Of a stretch of 43,586 nt of DNA, positions 9,531 through 16,752 are shown piece after piece (position 1 is the stretch's first letter; every line of letters starts with the position of its first letter). Made by a program: the position numbers and the translations under genes. Where the stretch lies: contig CAZHTS010000039.1 in the NCBI GenBank assembly GCA_964535315.1, forward strand, positions 1-43,586. Direction: 5' to 3'. Under the pieces are notes generated by a model. That model saw only the letters and a program-made list of their open reading frames with translations. It had not been told where the DNA came from and did not search any database. The DNA comes from CAZHTS01 sp964535315 (GTDB lineage: Bacteria; Chloroflexota; Anaerolineae; Anaerolineales; Anaerolineaceae).

Positions 9531-9683
9531 TCTCTTACTCCATCGGCAAGAAGTGATTACAGAGTCCCATATACACGGCAGAGTTCCAATTTCTGTGCCA
9601 TGAGGTAAAATTTTTTGAAGGATTTTAGTGGGGTAAAAATAAAATCGCGGTGCGTCAGGTTTTGAGCCCGACGCTTGCATAAG

Positions 9684-9689
9684 ATTGTA
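9684..9689 (-). promoter_or_regulatory. Extended -10 (TGC-TACAAT) for the HD-GYP gene
   Basis: On the minus strand TATGCTACAAT is an extended -10 element. The predicted transcription start is near 9677, which leaves a leader of about 147 nt before the ATG at 9530. I see no good -35 hexamer, as is common with extended -10 promoters. Confidence 0.4.
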
Positions 9690-9801
9690 GCATAAGCGCC
9701 CTCGGCATACCACCTACCACAGCAATTCCTGATGAGTTTAAAATTTCGTCATCGAAATGGGTGGCTAAAAAAAAGGTTTTGCGTTATCATTAACCGTGAT
9801 C

Positions 9802-9847
9802 AAGGGAGATTCATAGGACCGGCGTGTCCTATGAGTTTCCCTTTTTC
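9802..9847 (+). terminator. Terminator-like hairpin upstream of the lipoprotein gene
   Basis: The arms 9802-9819 and 9826-9843 pair over 18 bp with two G-T wobbles around a six-base loop. The run CTTTTT follows at once on the plus strand. On the minus strand no T-run follows. No plus-strand gene ends before it, so it may end a small RNA or act as an attenuator in the leader of the gene at 9935. Confidence 0.55.
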
Positions 9848-9934
9848 GTTTTCCAGGGGTAGATTCAATCCTGGCGCAGCCTGACCGGTCAGACCGGAAG
9901 GTATCCTGTTCGATGATCCAACAAAGGAGGTAAG

Positions 9935-10630
9935 ATGAAACACAAATTGTTCTGGATTCTGGTTGTATCGTTGGTGATTTTTTCCCTGACGGCCTGTTCA
10001 CTGGGCAAAGACGAGGCCGGGCCATTGAAGCCCGAAGCCACGCAACCCGCTGTGGAGGGGAAGCCCAAAATTCGTTCGGAAGAATGGTCGGAGCCGCGGG
10101 TGGTGACCGGGAATGCCCATCGCGTTACCCTGACCACCGAAGACGAACGCATGAATTTCCAGATCGATGACGTAGAAACGTATGCCTACCGTTTCTTTGA
10201 GAAGCTGGAATACGAAAACGTTGCCATCGAGGCTGAGGTAGAGAACTTTGGCGACACCACCAATGGCATTGCGCTGGTGTGCCGCGCAAGCACCAAGGGC
10301 TGGTACGAGTTCCGTATTTCAAGCAGCGGTAAATACGATGTCTATCGCTATGAGCAGTCGCTAAAGGAGAGCGGCAAGAACCCGTACGTGTTGATCATGA
10401 ATGGCGCCGCCACTGCACTCAATGCCGGCGTCAGGAAGAAGAACAAGATTTCGTTCATCTGCGAGGACAACAAGCTCAAACCATTCATCAACGATAAGGA
10501 GATCAAATCACCGAACAAGCCCTTTGAAGACGATACTTTTAGCAGCGGGCAGGCCGGGATTGGCGCAATGTCTTACCAGGCGACGCCGGTCAAGGTGGAA
10601 TTCCTGTGGGTGTCGATCAAGAAGCCGTAA
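9935..10630 (+). CDS. Lipoprotein with a jelly-roll (DUF1080/LamG-like) domain
   Basis: The 231-residue product starts with a lipoprotein signal peptide whose lipobox LTAC places the lipidated Cys at residue 21, so it should sit on the outer face of the membrane. A polar linker follows to about residue 60. The rest resembles the beta-sandwich domain of the DUF1080 / 3-keto-disaccharide hydrolase-like or LamG group: alternating strands with GIALVCRASTKGWYEFRISSSGKYDVYRYE and a final strand KVEFLWVSIKK. No catalytic residues can be assigned, so binding of a carbohydrate or surface ligand is only a guess. The ATG is fixed by AAAGGAGGT, ending four bases upstream. A bidirectional terminator at 10948-11003 is the first strong stop downstream, after the structured RNA. 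Confidence 0.75.
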   Translation: MKHKLFWILVVSLVIFSLTACSLGKDEAGPLKPEATQPAVEGKPKIRSEEWSEPRVVTGNAHRVTLTTEDERMNFQIDDVETYAYRFFEKLEYENVAIEAEVENFGDTTNGIALVCRASTKGWYEFRISSSGKYDVYRYEQSLKESGKNPYVLIMNGAATALNAGVRKKNKISFICEDNKLKPFINDKEIKSPNKPFEDDTFSSGQAGIGAMSYQATPVKVEFLWVSIKKP

Positions 10631-10695
10631 GTCCGTGTGGATGCATTCCGGGTTTGTTTGTGTGCCGCCTAAAGGGACGTTGGGGCGCTAAACCT

Positions 10696-10723
10696 TTGCA
10701 TCTGCTCGTATTTGTGGTATAAA
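10696..10723 (+). promoter_or_regulatory. Sigma70-type promoter for the structured RNA
   Basis: TTGCAT at 10696-10701, a 16-bp spacer and TATAAA at 10718-10723 make one of the best promoters in the window. The predicted start is near 10728-10730, at the first base of the terminal stem of the RNA below. Confidence 0.6.
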
Positions 10724-10727
10724 AAAG

Positions 10728-10906
10728 ACACCCTGCTGTGCCCGTGATGTAGCGAAAACGGTTTTGGGCCAACACCCCCTAAAAGGGTCTTCATCTCACA
10801 GCGGTGACGCGTTAGGCTTTGGCCAAGGCGGATCTTCTGGGTCGAGACCCACCTGCGAAAGCAGGTTCAAAACTACGCTTCACACGACATGGCGGGGTGC
10901 TTTTTT
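10728..10906 (+). ncRNA. ssrS: Structured RNA of about 180 nt, 6S RNA candidate
   Basis: No protein is encoded here, yet the segment has its own promoter and ends in a T-run. The 5' end CACCCTGC (10729-10736) pairs with GCGGGGTG (10892-10899), just before TTTTTT at 10901-10906. Further pairing between the 5' and 3' flanks (GTG with CAC, GTAG with CTAC) extends an interrupted closing stem. Inside are GGCCAA with TTGGCC and two short hairpins, GGGTC-GA-GACCC and CCTGC-GAAA-GCAGG. A length near 180 nt, closed ends, an interrupted stem and a small hairpin on the 3' side of the middle all fit 6S RNA, which binds the housekeeping RNA polymerase. I see no SRP, RNase P or tmRNA signature. The identity is inferred from shape, not from a covariance search, so the symbol is tentative. 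Confidence 0.5.
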
Positions 10907-10947
10907 GCCTGTTACCCTGACTTCGGCTCTTTGAGCCACAGCGGGTG

Positions 10948-11003
10948 AAAAAGAGCGGCGGGGAACAACCTTTTCGGAAGTTCCCCGCCGCGCCTTTTTC
11001 TTT
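10948..11003. terminator. Bidirectional intrinsic terminator
   Basis: GCGGCGGGGAAC (10955-10966) pairs perfectly with GTTCCCCGCCGC (10980-10991). The plus strand continues into CCTTTTTCTTTT, and the minus strand into CTCTTTTTC. It can therefore stop plus-strand transcription from the lipoprotein/RNA side and minus-strand transcription of the his operon, whose last gene ends at 11028. Confidence 0.85.
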
Positions 11004-11027
11004 TCAAGCCGGCTGAAAACCGTTACG

Positions 11028-11318
11028 TTAGCGGCCCGTCCGTTGGCGGTGCCGCTTTTCCAATTCGGCAAAGACATCGGCGGGTTGCAGGTTGCGGGCG
11101 GCCCACAATACCAGCAAATGATAGATCAGATCGGCGCTTTCTTCAATCAGCCGTTCGTCTCCCTGGCCTTTGGCCGCCAGTACGACCTCAATCGCCTCCT
11201 CGCCGACTTTTTTGATCATTTCGTCTTCCCCGTGCGCCATCAGGCGCGCCGTGTATGAATTGGGTTTGGGTTGGTCGCGCCGTTGGCAAATAATGGCATA
11301 GAGTTCTTCGAGTGTCAT
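11028..11318 (-). CDS. hisE: Phosphoribosyl-ATP pyrophosphatase
   Basis: The 96-residue protein hydrolyses PR-ATP to PR-AMP and pyrophosphate, step two of histidine synthesis. It is an all-helical MazG-like enzyme. The metal-binding residues lie in KVGEEAIEVVLAAK and RLIEESADLIYHLLVL. The start codon overlaps the end of hisI by four bases (ATGA type), so the two are translationally coupled. In many bacteria HisI and HisE form one polypeptide; here they are separate. It is the last gene of the his operon and is followed by the terminator at 10948-11003. Confidence 0.95.
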   Translation of the reverse strand: MTLEELYAIICQRRDQPKPNSYTARLMAHGEDEMIKKVGEEAIEVVLAAKGQGDERLIEESADLIYHLLVLWAARNLQPADVFAELEKRHRQRTGR

Positions 11319-11644
11319 AGCTTCCCTTCAAGTGTGGTTTTGGTTATTTCCTGATAGAAACAGCTTCTCCGTCCCGTGTGGCAGGCCGGGCCGGCCGGAT
11401 GTACCTGCACGAGCAGGGTATCGCCGTCGCAGTCGGCGTGAATGGCGACCACCTGCTGGGTATTCCCGGACGTGGCGCCTTTGTGCCACATCTCCTGGCG
11501 GCTGCGCGACCAGAAATGTGTTTCACCGCTGTTCAGCGTCAGCCGCAGGGCCTCGCGATTCATATACGCCAGCATTAAAACCTCGCCGCTATCTGCGTCC
11601 TGGACGATGGCCGGGATCAGGCCATGCTGATCGAATTTTAACAT
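11315..11644 (-). CDS. hisI: Phosphoribosyl-AMP cyclohydrolase
   Basis: The 109-residue enzyme opens the adenine ring of PR-AMP, step three of histidine synthesis. The family signature is visible: ETHFWSRSRQEMWHKGATSGN, then the metal-binding ADCDGDTLLVQV and the Cys pair in GPACHTGRRSCFY. The length is normal for a stand-alone HisI. GAGGTAAC just upstream of the ATG serves as ribosome binding site. The gene begins two bases after the hisF stop and overlaps hisE by four bases. Confidence 0.95.
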   Translation of the reverse strand: MLKFDQHGLIPAIVQDADSGEVLMLAYMNREALRLTLNSGETHFWSRSRQEMWHKGATSGNTQQVVAIHADCDGDTLLVQVHPAGPACHTGRRSCFYQEITKTTLEGKL

Positions 11645-11646
11645 AG

Positions 11647-12429
11647 TTACCTCGTTGCCGGAGGCGGGCAGGGGCGAATGGCGATGCCCTGGCCGGCCAG
11701 GTAATTTTTCAGGTCGGCGATGACTAAGACCCCGTCGTGGAACAGTGAAGCCGCCAGGGCTGCATCGGCCCCGCCGGTGGTGAGCACCTGGGCAAAGTGG
11801 GCCGGTTGGCCGGCGCCGCCCGAGGCGATCACCGGCACATGCACCGCATCACATACCGCCCGGGTCAGATCGAGATCGTAACCGGTCAGCGTGCCGTCGG
11901 CGTCCATGCTGGTGAGCAGGATTTCGCCGGCGCCGCGTTCCACACCCTGTACCGCCCAGGCGATAGCGTCCAGCCCGGTGGGGGTGCGCCCGCCGTTGAC
12001 TACGACCTCCCAACCGCTGCCTTCTGGACGGCGGCGGGCGTCGATGGCCAGCACGATACACTGGCTGCCAAAACGTTCTGCGCCCTGGCTCAACAGATCC
12101 GGCGTGCGTACGGCCGCCGAATTGACGCTGATCTTGTCGGCGCCGGCCAGCAGCAGGGCGCGCATATCTTCCAGCGTACGGATACCGCCGCCGACGGTCA
12201 GCGGCATGAAAACCTGATCGGCAACGTTGCGCACGGTTTGCACGACCGTGGCGCGCCCTTCGGGCGTGGCAGAAATATCCAGGAAGACCAGTTCGTCCGC
12301 TCCGGCGGCGTCGTAAACGCGGGCCTGTTCGACCGGGTCACCTGCATCCCGCAGATTGAGAAAATGCACTCCTTTGACGACCCGCCCGTTGGCGATATCC
12401 AGGCAGGGGATGATCCGTTTGGCTAACAT
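11647..12429 (-). CDS. hisF: Imidazole glycerol phosphate synthase, cyclase subunit
   Basis: The 260-residue TIM-barrel subunit uses ammonia delivered by HisH to turn PRFAR into imidazole glycerol phosphate and AICAR. The catalytic Asp residues lie in PCLDIANGRVVKG and in VLAIDARR. Phosphate-binding loops are seen as VGGGIRT and IASGGAG. The start overlaps the 3' end of hisA by seven bases, and AAGGAG precedes it. HisF and HisA are sister half-barrel duplications and lie next to each other here. Confidence 0.95.
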   Translation of the reverse strand: MLAKRIIPCLDIANGRVVKGVHFLNLRDAGDPVEQARVYDAAGADELVFLDISATPEGRATVVQTVRNVADQVFMPLTVGGGIRTLEDMRALLLAGADKISVNSAAVRTPDLLSQGAERFGSQCIVLAIDARRRPEGSGWEVVVNGGRTPTGLDAIAWAVQGVERGAGEILLTSMDADGTLTGYDLDLTRAVCDAVHVPVIASGGAGQPAHFAQVLTTGGADAALAASLFHDGVLVIADLKNYLAGQGIAIRPCPPPATR

Positions 12430-13181
12430 GGCAACTCCTTGGCAGTTGGAAGCGATTTAAACAATTGGACAGGATCGATGCTGCCCTCGTACAGGGCCCG
12501 CCCGACGATCACGCCGGCCAGCCCACTCTCCTGGCTGGCGCGCACATCGGCCAGCCCCGCCACGCCGCCGGAGGCAATCACCTGTAACCCACTGGATTGC
12601 GCCACGGCGCGGGTGGCGGCCAGATTCGGCCCGTTCTGCAATCCGTCGCGGGCGATGTCGGTGTGCACCAGCCAGCGCAGCCCGGCGCGCGCCAGCGCCG
12701 CGGCGGCCTGTTCCGCCGGCACGCCCGTGCCGTCCTGCCAGCCGCGCACCTGTACCAACCCCTGGCGTGCATCCAGGCTGACGGCGACCCGCTCGCTGCC
12801 CCAACGCGCCAGCGCCTCGCCCAACACTTCGGGCTGTTCGATGGCCAGGGTGCCGAGCACCACGCGTTGGACTCCCGCTTCCAGCGCCGCCTGGATCGCT
12901 TCTAGCGAGCGCAGACCGCCGCCGAACTGCACCCGGGCGCCTGCCTGTGCCGCGGCGGTCAGGATGGCGTCCAGGGCGCGCCGGTTGGCTTCGCTGTGTT
13001 CACCAAAGGCGCCGTCCAGATTGACGACGTGCAGCCAGCGTGCGCCGGCCTCCAGCCAGCGGCGGGCCACCTGGCCGGGCTGGCTGGCGTAGGTTGTTTG
13101 TTGCTCGGGGTCGCCCATTTTCAGACGTACGACCTGGCCGCTGCGCAAATCGATGGCCGGATAGATGGTAAACGCAGACAT
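12423..13181 (-). CDS. hisA: ProFAR isomerase (HisA)
   Basis: The 252-residue TIM-barrel enzyme performs the Amadori isomerisation of ProFAR to PRFAR. It starts with FTIYPAIDLRSGQVVRLKMGD, which contains the first catalytic Asp, and has the second in VHTDIARDGLQNGPN, the motif that separates HisA from HisF. The ATG at 13181 has GGAGGTGTGAG in front; an upstream in-frame start at 13256 would run into hisH and gives no homologous residues. The gap to hisH is one base. Confidence 0.95.
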   Translation of the reverse strand: MSAFTIYPAIDLRSGQVVRLKMGDPEQQTTYASQPGQVARRWLEAGARWLHVVNLDGAFGEHSEANRRALDAILTAAAQAGARVQFGGGLRSLEAIQAALEAGVQRVVLGTLAIEQPEVLGEALARWGSERVAVSLDARQGLVQVRGWQDGTGVPAEQAAAALARAGLRWLVHTDIARDGLQNGPNLAATRAVAQSSGLQVIASGGVAGLADVRASQESGLAGVIVGRALYEGSIDPVQLFKSLPTAKELPC

Positions 13182-13182
13182 C

Positions 13183-13800
13183 TCACACCTCCAGGAAGTT
13201 GCGCAGGATGCTCTGGCCGATGCGCTGGCTTTTTTCAGGATGGAACTGTACGCCAAAAAGATTATCGTTGTGCACGATGCTGCTGAACGGCACGGCGTAA
13301 TCGGTCAGGGCGGCGGTGTCGCCGGGGCGGCCGGGCCGGCAGTAATACGAGTGGTTGAAGTAAGCGTAGGCGCCGCGTTCTAACCCGGCCAGCAGCGGAC
13401 AGGGTTTTTGTTCCCAAAGCTGGTTCCAACCGGTGTGCGGAACTTTGACGCCCGGGCGTTCGTTAAAGCGCACCACACTGCCGGGCAACAGCCCCAATCC
13501 CTGGTAGGTGCCCATTTCTTCACCGTAATCGAATAACGCCTGCATGCCGACACAGATGCCCAATAAAGGGTCGCCGCGCCGGACGATCTGGAGAATGGGG
13601 TCAAACAGGCCGCGCTGGTGCAGCCCATCCATGAATTTGCCAAAGGCGCCTACGCCGGGCAGGACGACGCGCCCGCCCGCCTGAATTTCCCGTGGGTCGC
13701 TGGTCAGGCAGGGCGTCGCCCCGGCGTTGACCAGCGCGTTGTACACCGAGCGCAGATTGCCGGTGCCGGCATCGATGAGAAAGACATTCGAGTTATTCAT
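13183..13800 (-). CDS. hisH: Imidazole glycerol phosphate synthase, glutaminase subunit
   Basis: The 205-residue class I glutamine amidotransferase supplies ammonia to HisF. The catalytic Cys83 is in GICVGMQ, and His187 and Glu189 in FHPEKS. DAGTGNLRSV and LPGVGAFG at the N-terminus are typical of HisH. AGGAGCTGTC precedes the ATG. It sits between the hisC/hisB fusion (11-base gap) and hisA, so both subunits of the synthase are made from one transcript. Confidence 0.95.
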   Translation of the reverse strand: MNNSNVFLIDAGTGNLRSVYNALVNAGATPCLTSDPREIQAGGRVVLPGVGAFGKFMDGLHQRGLFDPILQIVRRGDPLLGICVGMQALFDYGEEMGTYQGLGLLPGSVVRFNERPGVKVPHTGWNQLWEQKPCPLLAGLERGAYAYFNHSYYCRPGRPGDTAALTDYAVPFSSIVHNDNLFGVQFHPEKSQRIGQSILRNFLEV

Positions 13801-13811
13801 GACAGCTCCTG

Positions 13812-15542
13812 TTAGAACAAAACACCCTTACTGGAGGGCACCACACCGCTGCGCCGGGCGTCCTGGCGGGTGGCGGCGCACAGCGCCCGGGCGAAGGCCT
13901 TGAAAAGCGCTTCGGCCTGGTGGTGGTCGTCGCGCCCATAACGCACCCTGGCGTGCAGGTTGCAGCGCGCCTGCACGGCGAAGCTTTCAAAAAAGTGTTC
14001 GAGCAGGCTGACCGGCAGCCCGCCCACTGCCGGCGAACGCCAGCGAGTCTGGATGACGCAGTAGGGCCGCCCGGAGAAATCGACGCTGACCCAGGCCAGG
14101 CTTTCATCCATCGGGCAGTCGGCCGAGGCCATGCGCACGATGCCGGTGCGCGGCCCCAGCGCCTCGGCAAACGCCTGGCCCAGCGCCAGAGCCACGTCTT
14201 CGCAGGTGTGGTGAGGGTCGATGTGTACATCGCCGCGGGCGTGCAGTTCCAGGTCGAACAGGCCATGGACGGCCACCTGGGTCAACATGTGATCGAGAAA
14301 GGGCAGGCCGCTATCGATGGCGTGCCGGCCGCACCCATCCAGGTTGAGCTTCAGGCTGATTTCGGTTTCGCTGGTTTTGCGTTCCACCTGGCTGCTGCGC
14401 CCTGGGGTGGTAGAAGCGCCGGAGGGCCGGCAAATGGACTGCCCGGCGCAAATCTGTTCCAGGGCCGCGATCAAGACCTCGTGATCCTCCGGCCGGCCCA
14501 CGCTGATGCGGATGCATTCTTTTAGCGCCGGGGTCTGGTAATAGCGCACCAGGATGCCGGCTTCGGCCAGTTGTTGTTTTAATGCGGCGGCCGGTCGTCC
14601 CAGCACCTGGCAGAGGATGAAATTGGCTTCGGATGGATACGGCTTCAGGCAGGGCACGCTTTGCAGCCGGGCGAACAGGCGCTGGCGTTCGCCGCGAATG
14701 CGCGCCACGTTGGCGCTCAGAAAATCCACGTCGTTCAATGAGGCCACTGCGGCGGCGTTGGCGGCCACATTGACGTTGTAGGGCTGCTTGGCTTTCCACA
14801 GGGTGGGCATGATCCAGTCGGGAAAGGCGCCGTAACCCACGCGCAGGCCGGCCAGGCCGGCCCATTTGCTAAAGGTGCGCAGCACCACCAGGTTCTGGCG
14901 CTGGGCCGCCTGACGGATCCAGGACAGCTTTTCGCCCAGTACGCCGCCCTGGCTGGTAAATTCGATGTAGGCTTCATCCAGGACGACCAGGACGGGCAGA
15001 TGCAATAATGTTTCGATCTCGGCCGGGTCGGGCAGGTTGCCGTCTGGATTGTTGGGGGTGGTGATGAACACGACTTTGGGGGCAAATTCGGCCACGGCCT
15101 TCTGGATGGCAGGGATATCCAGGCGAAAACCATCCTGGCGGGGCACATCGATGACCTGGCCGGCGTTCAGGCGGGTGTCGAAGGGATACATGCCAAAGGT
15201 CGGCGGGCAGTTGACGACGCGGTCGCCGGGCTCGAGCAGCACACGCAGCGTCAGGTCGATCAGTTCGTCTGCCCCGGCTCCTGCCATCAGATTTTCGACC
15301 GGCGCTCCGGTGTGAGCGGCCAGTGCGGCGCGCAGCGCCCGGCTTTCTGGATCAGGGTAGATGTGGGCAAAATTCAGGTTGGCCAGCGCCTGGCGGGCGA
15401 GCGGGGCGGGGCCATAAGGGTTTTCGTTGGCGTCCAGCTTGATGATCTGGTCGCCGGGAATGCCCAGGCGAGCCGAAAGCACTTCGTAGGGTTCGATGGG
15501 CGTATAGGGCGGAAGGTCGGCAAAGCGTGTGGTGGTGTTCAT
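13812..15542 (-). CDS. hisCB: Fusion of histidinol-phosphate aminotransferase and imidazoleglycerol-phosphate dehydratase
   Basis: This 576-residue polypeptide carries two enzymes of consecutive steps. Residues 1-365 are HisC, a fold-I PLP aminotransferase: LDANENPYG at 36-44, TTPNNPDG at 161-168, VLDEAY with Asp189, and the PLP lysine Lys226 in TFSKWAGLAGLRVGYG. A linker of about 17 residues, rich in Ser, Thr, Gly and Pro, leads to HisB at about 383-576. There the usual HisB N-terminus is seen as SSQVERKTSETEISLKLNLDG, shown here in part as SSQVERKT and LNLDG, plus FLDHML, HHTCED at 444-449 and DHHQAE with His540, His541 and Glu544. The common Asp before HHTxED is Pro443. HisB acts one step before HisC, so the domain order is opposite to the pathway order. 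It overlaps hisG by four bases. Confidence 0.92.
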   Translation of the reverse strand: MNTTTRFADLPPYTPIEPYEVLSARLGIPGDQIIKLDANENPYGPAPLARQALANLNFAHIYPDPESRALRAALAAHTGAPVENLMAGAGADELIDLTLRVLLEPGDRVVNCPPTFGMYPFDTRLNAGQVIDVPRQDGFRLDIPAIQKAVAEFAPKVVFITTPNNPDGNLPDPAEIETLLHLPVLVVLDEAYIEFTSQGGVLGEKLSWIRQAAQRQNLVVLRTFSKWAGLAGLRVGYGAFPDWIMPTLWKAKQPYNVNVAANAAAVASLNDVDFLSANVARIRGERQRLFARLQSVPCLKPYPSEANFILCQVLGRPAAALKQQLAEAGILVRYYQTPALKECIRISVGRPEDHEVLIAALEQICAGQSICRPSGASTTPGRSSQVERKTSETEISLKLNLDGCGRHAIDSGLPFLDHMLTQVAVHGLFDLELHARGDVHIDPHHTCEDVALALGQAFAEALGPRTGIVRMASADCPMDESLAWVSVDFSGRPYCVIQTRWRSPAVGGLPVSLLEHFFESFAVQARCNLHARVRYGRDDHHQAEALFKAFARALCAATRQDARRSGVVPSSKGVLF

Positions 15543-16570
15543 GCGTTTCCCTGGGGAGATGTGAATCCGAGTTCGGCCAGCATATTGAGATAGCGGGGCG
15601 GCGCTTCATCAAAGATGTAATTCACCGGCATGACGATTACGCCGCTGCCGCCAATGGAGCGCAATTCGTTGATGGCGGCATATAACTGGTTGCGATGAAC
15701 AATGATGTTGACCGCGTACCAGCTTTCGCTCTCTTGGCGGACGATGACGCGCGAGATGGTGGGCCCTTGCAGACCGCCGATGGTGGCCTGACTGAAGATG
15801 CGTTGGGCGATGGCTTCCGGCGATTCGCCGCGCATGTTGGCAAAGATGGCCAGGTTCTGGTTGGCGCACAGGCGGGCTTCAAAGTACTCCAGCAGATAGC
15901 GGGCGATGTTGAGCGCTGCGGGGTTGTCTTTGAGAGCCTGGCGATTGGCGATCAAGACGGCCTGGGAAGGCTGCACCAGCCCGTCGCTCAGCGGTCGCAG
16001 GCGGTTATCGCGCAGGGTCTGCCCGGAAGACACCAGATCGGAGATCATGTCGGCGTAGCCAATGTCGGGCGCTGTTTCCAGCGTGCCTTCGGCGGCCACC
16101 AGGGTATAGGGGATGCTGCGCCGGTCGAGAAAGCGCCCGGTGAGGACGGGGAACTTGGTGGCGACGCGTACGGGGCGCCCCAGGGTGGCCACGTAGCGGG
16201 CGAGGTCTTCTACGCTGTTCACCCCCTGCCAGCCTTCTGGCACAGCCAGGGCGAGGTTGCATTGACCGAAATTGAGCGCCTCGTGCAGCACCAGCACCTG
16301 CCCGTTTTCGCCGCGGCGTTCTTCAACCACATCCAGCCCGGTGATGCCGAACTCGACACTGCCATCGCGCACGCTGGTGACGATGTCTGCCGGGCGTTGG
16401 AAGAGGACGGTCAATTCAGGCAAATTGCGGATGGTGGCCTGATACTGGCGCGGGTTGGTCTTGTTAACGGTCAGATCACAGGCTTGCAGGAAAGCCAGGC
16501 TTTCTTCGGCCAGGCGGCCCTTGGAGGGCAGAGAAATGCGTACGTTATTGCTTGAGGTTGATGAGAGCAT
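15539..16570 (-). CDS. hisG: ATP phosphoribosyltransferase, long form
   Basis: The 343-residue enzyme joins ATP and PRPP to PR-ATP, the first and feedback-controlled step of histidine synthesis. The N-terminal RISLPSKGRLAEES, the GLDVVEER segment and the PRPP-binding part EGTLETAPDIGYADMISDLV, quoted here only in pieces (EGTLETAPDIGYAD; ISDLVSSGQTL), mark the family. A C-terminal regulatory domain from about residue 225 (GGLQGPTISRVIV, NIIVHRNQLYAAINELRSIG) makes it the long, HisZ-independent form. AAGGAT lies six bases before the ATG. It is the first structural gene of the operon, about 148 nt downstream of the predicted transcription start, with an attenuator between. Confidence 0.94.
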   Translation of the reverse strand: MLSSTSSNNVRISLPSKGRLAEESLAFLQACDLTVNKTNPRQYQATIRNLPELTVLFQRPADIVTSVRDGSVEFGITGLDVVEERRGENGQVLVLHEALNFGQCNLALAVPEGWQGVNSVEDLARYVATLGRPVRVATKFPVLTGRFLDRRSIPYTLVAAEGTLETAPDIGYADMISDLVSSGQTLRDNRLRPLSDGLVQPSQAVLIANRQALKDNPAALNIARYLLEYFEARLCANQNLAIFANMRGESPEAIAQRIFSQATIGGLQGPTISRVIVRQESESWYAVNIIVHRNQLYAAINELRSIGGSGVIVMPVNYIFDEAPPRYLNMLAELGFTSPQGNA

Positions 16571-16589
16571 GCGGTATCCTTTACGGGTG

Positions 16590-16622
16590 AAAAATAAAAA
16601 GCCCCCGCTGAACCGGGGGCTT
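16590..16622 (-). terminator. his operon attenuator (intrinsic terminator in the leader)
   Basis: On the minus strand the perfect 9-bp stem AAGCCCCCG / CGGGGGCTT (arms 16614-16622 and 16599-16607) is followed by TTTTTATTTTT. It lies between the leader peptide and hisG. Its loop and 3' arm (16604-16616) are complementary at 12 of 13 bases to leader segment 16660-16672, so an antiterminator that excludes the terminator can form. A pause-type hairpin covers 16626-16658 and contains the leader stop codon. Confidence 0.85.
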
Positions 16623-16648
16623 AAGGGTCTTCTGACTGGTGCAAAACG

Positions 16649-16717
16649 CTACCAGACCTCCGGTACAGCGGGAAGGAGGATGGTATGGTGATGCAGCATG
16701 GCGGTGTTGAAAAGCAT
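16649..16717 (-). CDS. hisL: his operon leader peptide (22 residues)
   Basis: The small frame starts MLFNTAM, continues Leu-His-His-His-Thr and ends Val-Trp-stop. The three adjacent His codons CAT-CAC-CAT at 16685-16693 are the sensor. If charged tRNA-His is short, a ribosome stalled there leaves segment 16660-16672 free to form the antiterminator. If it reads to the stop at 16649-16651, that segment is covered and the terminator at 16590-16622 can form. The -10 box ends seven bases before the ATG, so the mRNA probably begins at the start codon (leaderless). The second ATG at 16699 has no ribosome binding site. Confidence 0.8.
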   Translation of the reverse strand: MLFNTAMLHHHTILLPAVPEVW

Positions 16718-16723
16718 GGGTCT

Positions 16724-16752
16724 ACTTTACCAGAAAGTGGAGCGGTTGTCAA
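16724..16752 (-). promoter_or_regulatory. his operon promoter
   Basis: The minus strand has TTGACA (16747-16752), a 17-bp spacer and TAAAGT (16724-16729). The predicted start is at about 16717, the A of the leader-peptide ATG. A perfect inverted repeat with 7-bp arms, AGCGGTT-GTC-AACCGCT (16741-16757), is centred on the -35 hexamer and could be a repressor site. Confidence 0.8.

Larger units (their letters stand above)
9531..9934. other. Divergent intergenic region with an orphan hairpin
   Basis: This 404-base gap separates the HD-GYP gene (-) from the lipoprotein gene (+). It holds the minus-strand promoter at 9684-9689, a strong plus-strand terminator-like hairpin at 9802-9843, and a perfect 10-bp palindrome TGACCGGTCA at 9882-9891, which could be an operator. 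No sigma70 promoter for the plus-strand gene is obvious. Confidence 0.5.

Noticed and set aside
9732..9884. A 50-codon plus-strand frame upstream of the lipoprotein gene
   Set aside because: It runs through the hairpin at 9802-9843, is Arg/Lys/Phe-rich, has no ribosome binding site and reads like noncoding DNA.
9882..9891. Link between TGACCGGTCA and the similar CCGGTCAGACCGG near 6137
   Set aside because: The second occurrence is inside conserved coding sequence of the hydroxylase and is best explained by chance.
10728..10906. SRP RNA, RNase P RNA or tmRNA as identity of the structured RNA
   Set aside because: The conserved SRP tetraloop region, the RNase P core and the tmRNA tRNA-like ends are not present, and the length does not fit RNase P or tmRNA.
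16590..16717. T-box riboswitch in front of hisG
   Set aside because: No T-box motif or specifier loop was found; a translated His-rich peptide and complementary segments explain the leader better.
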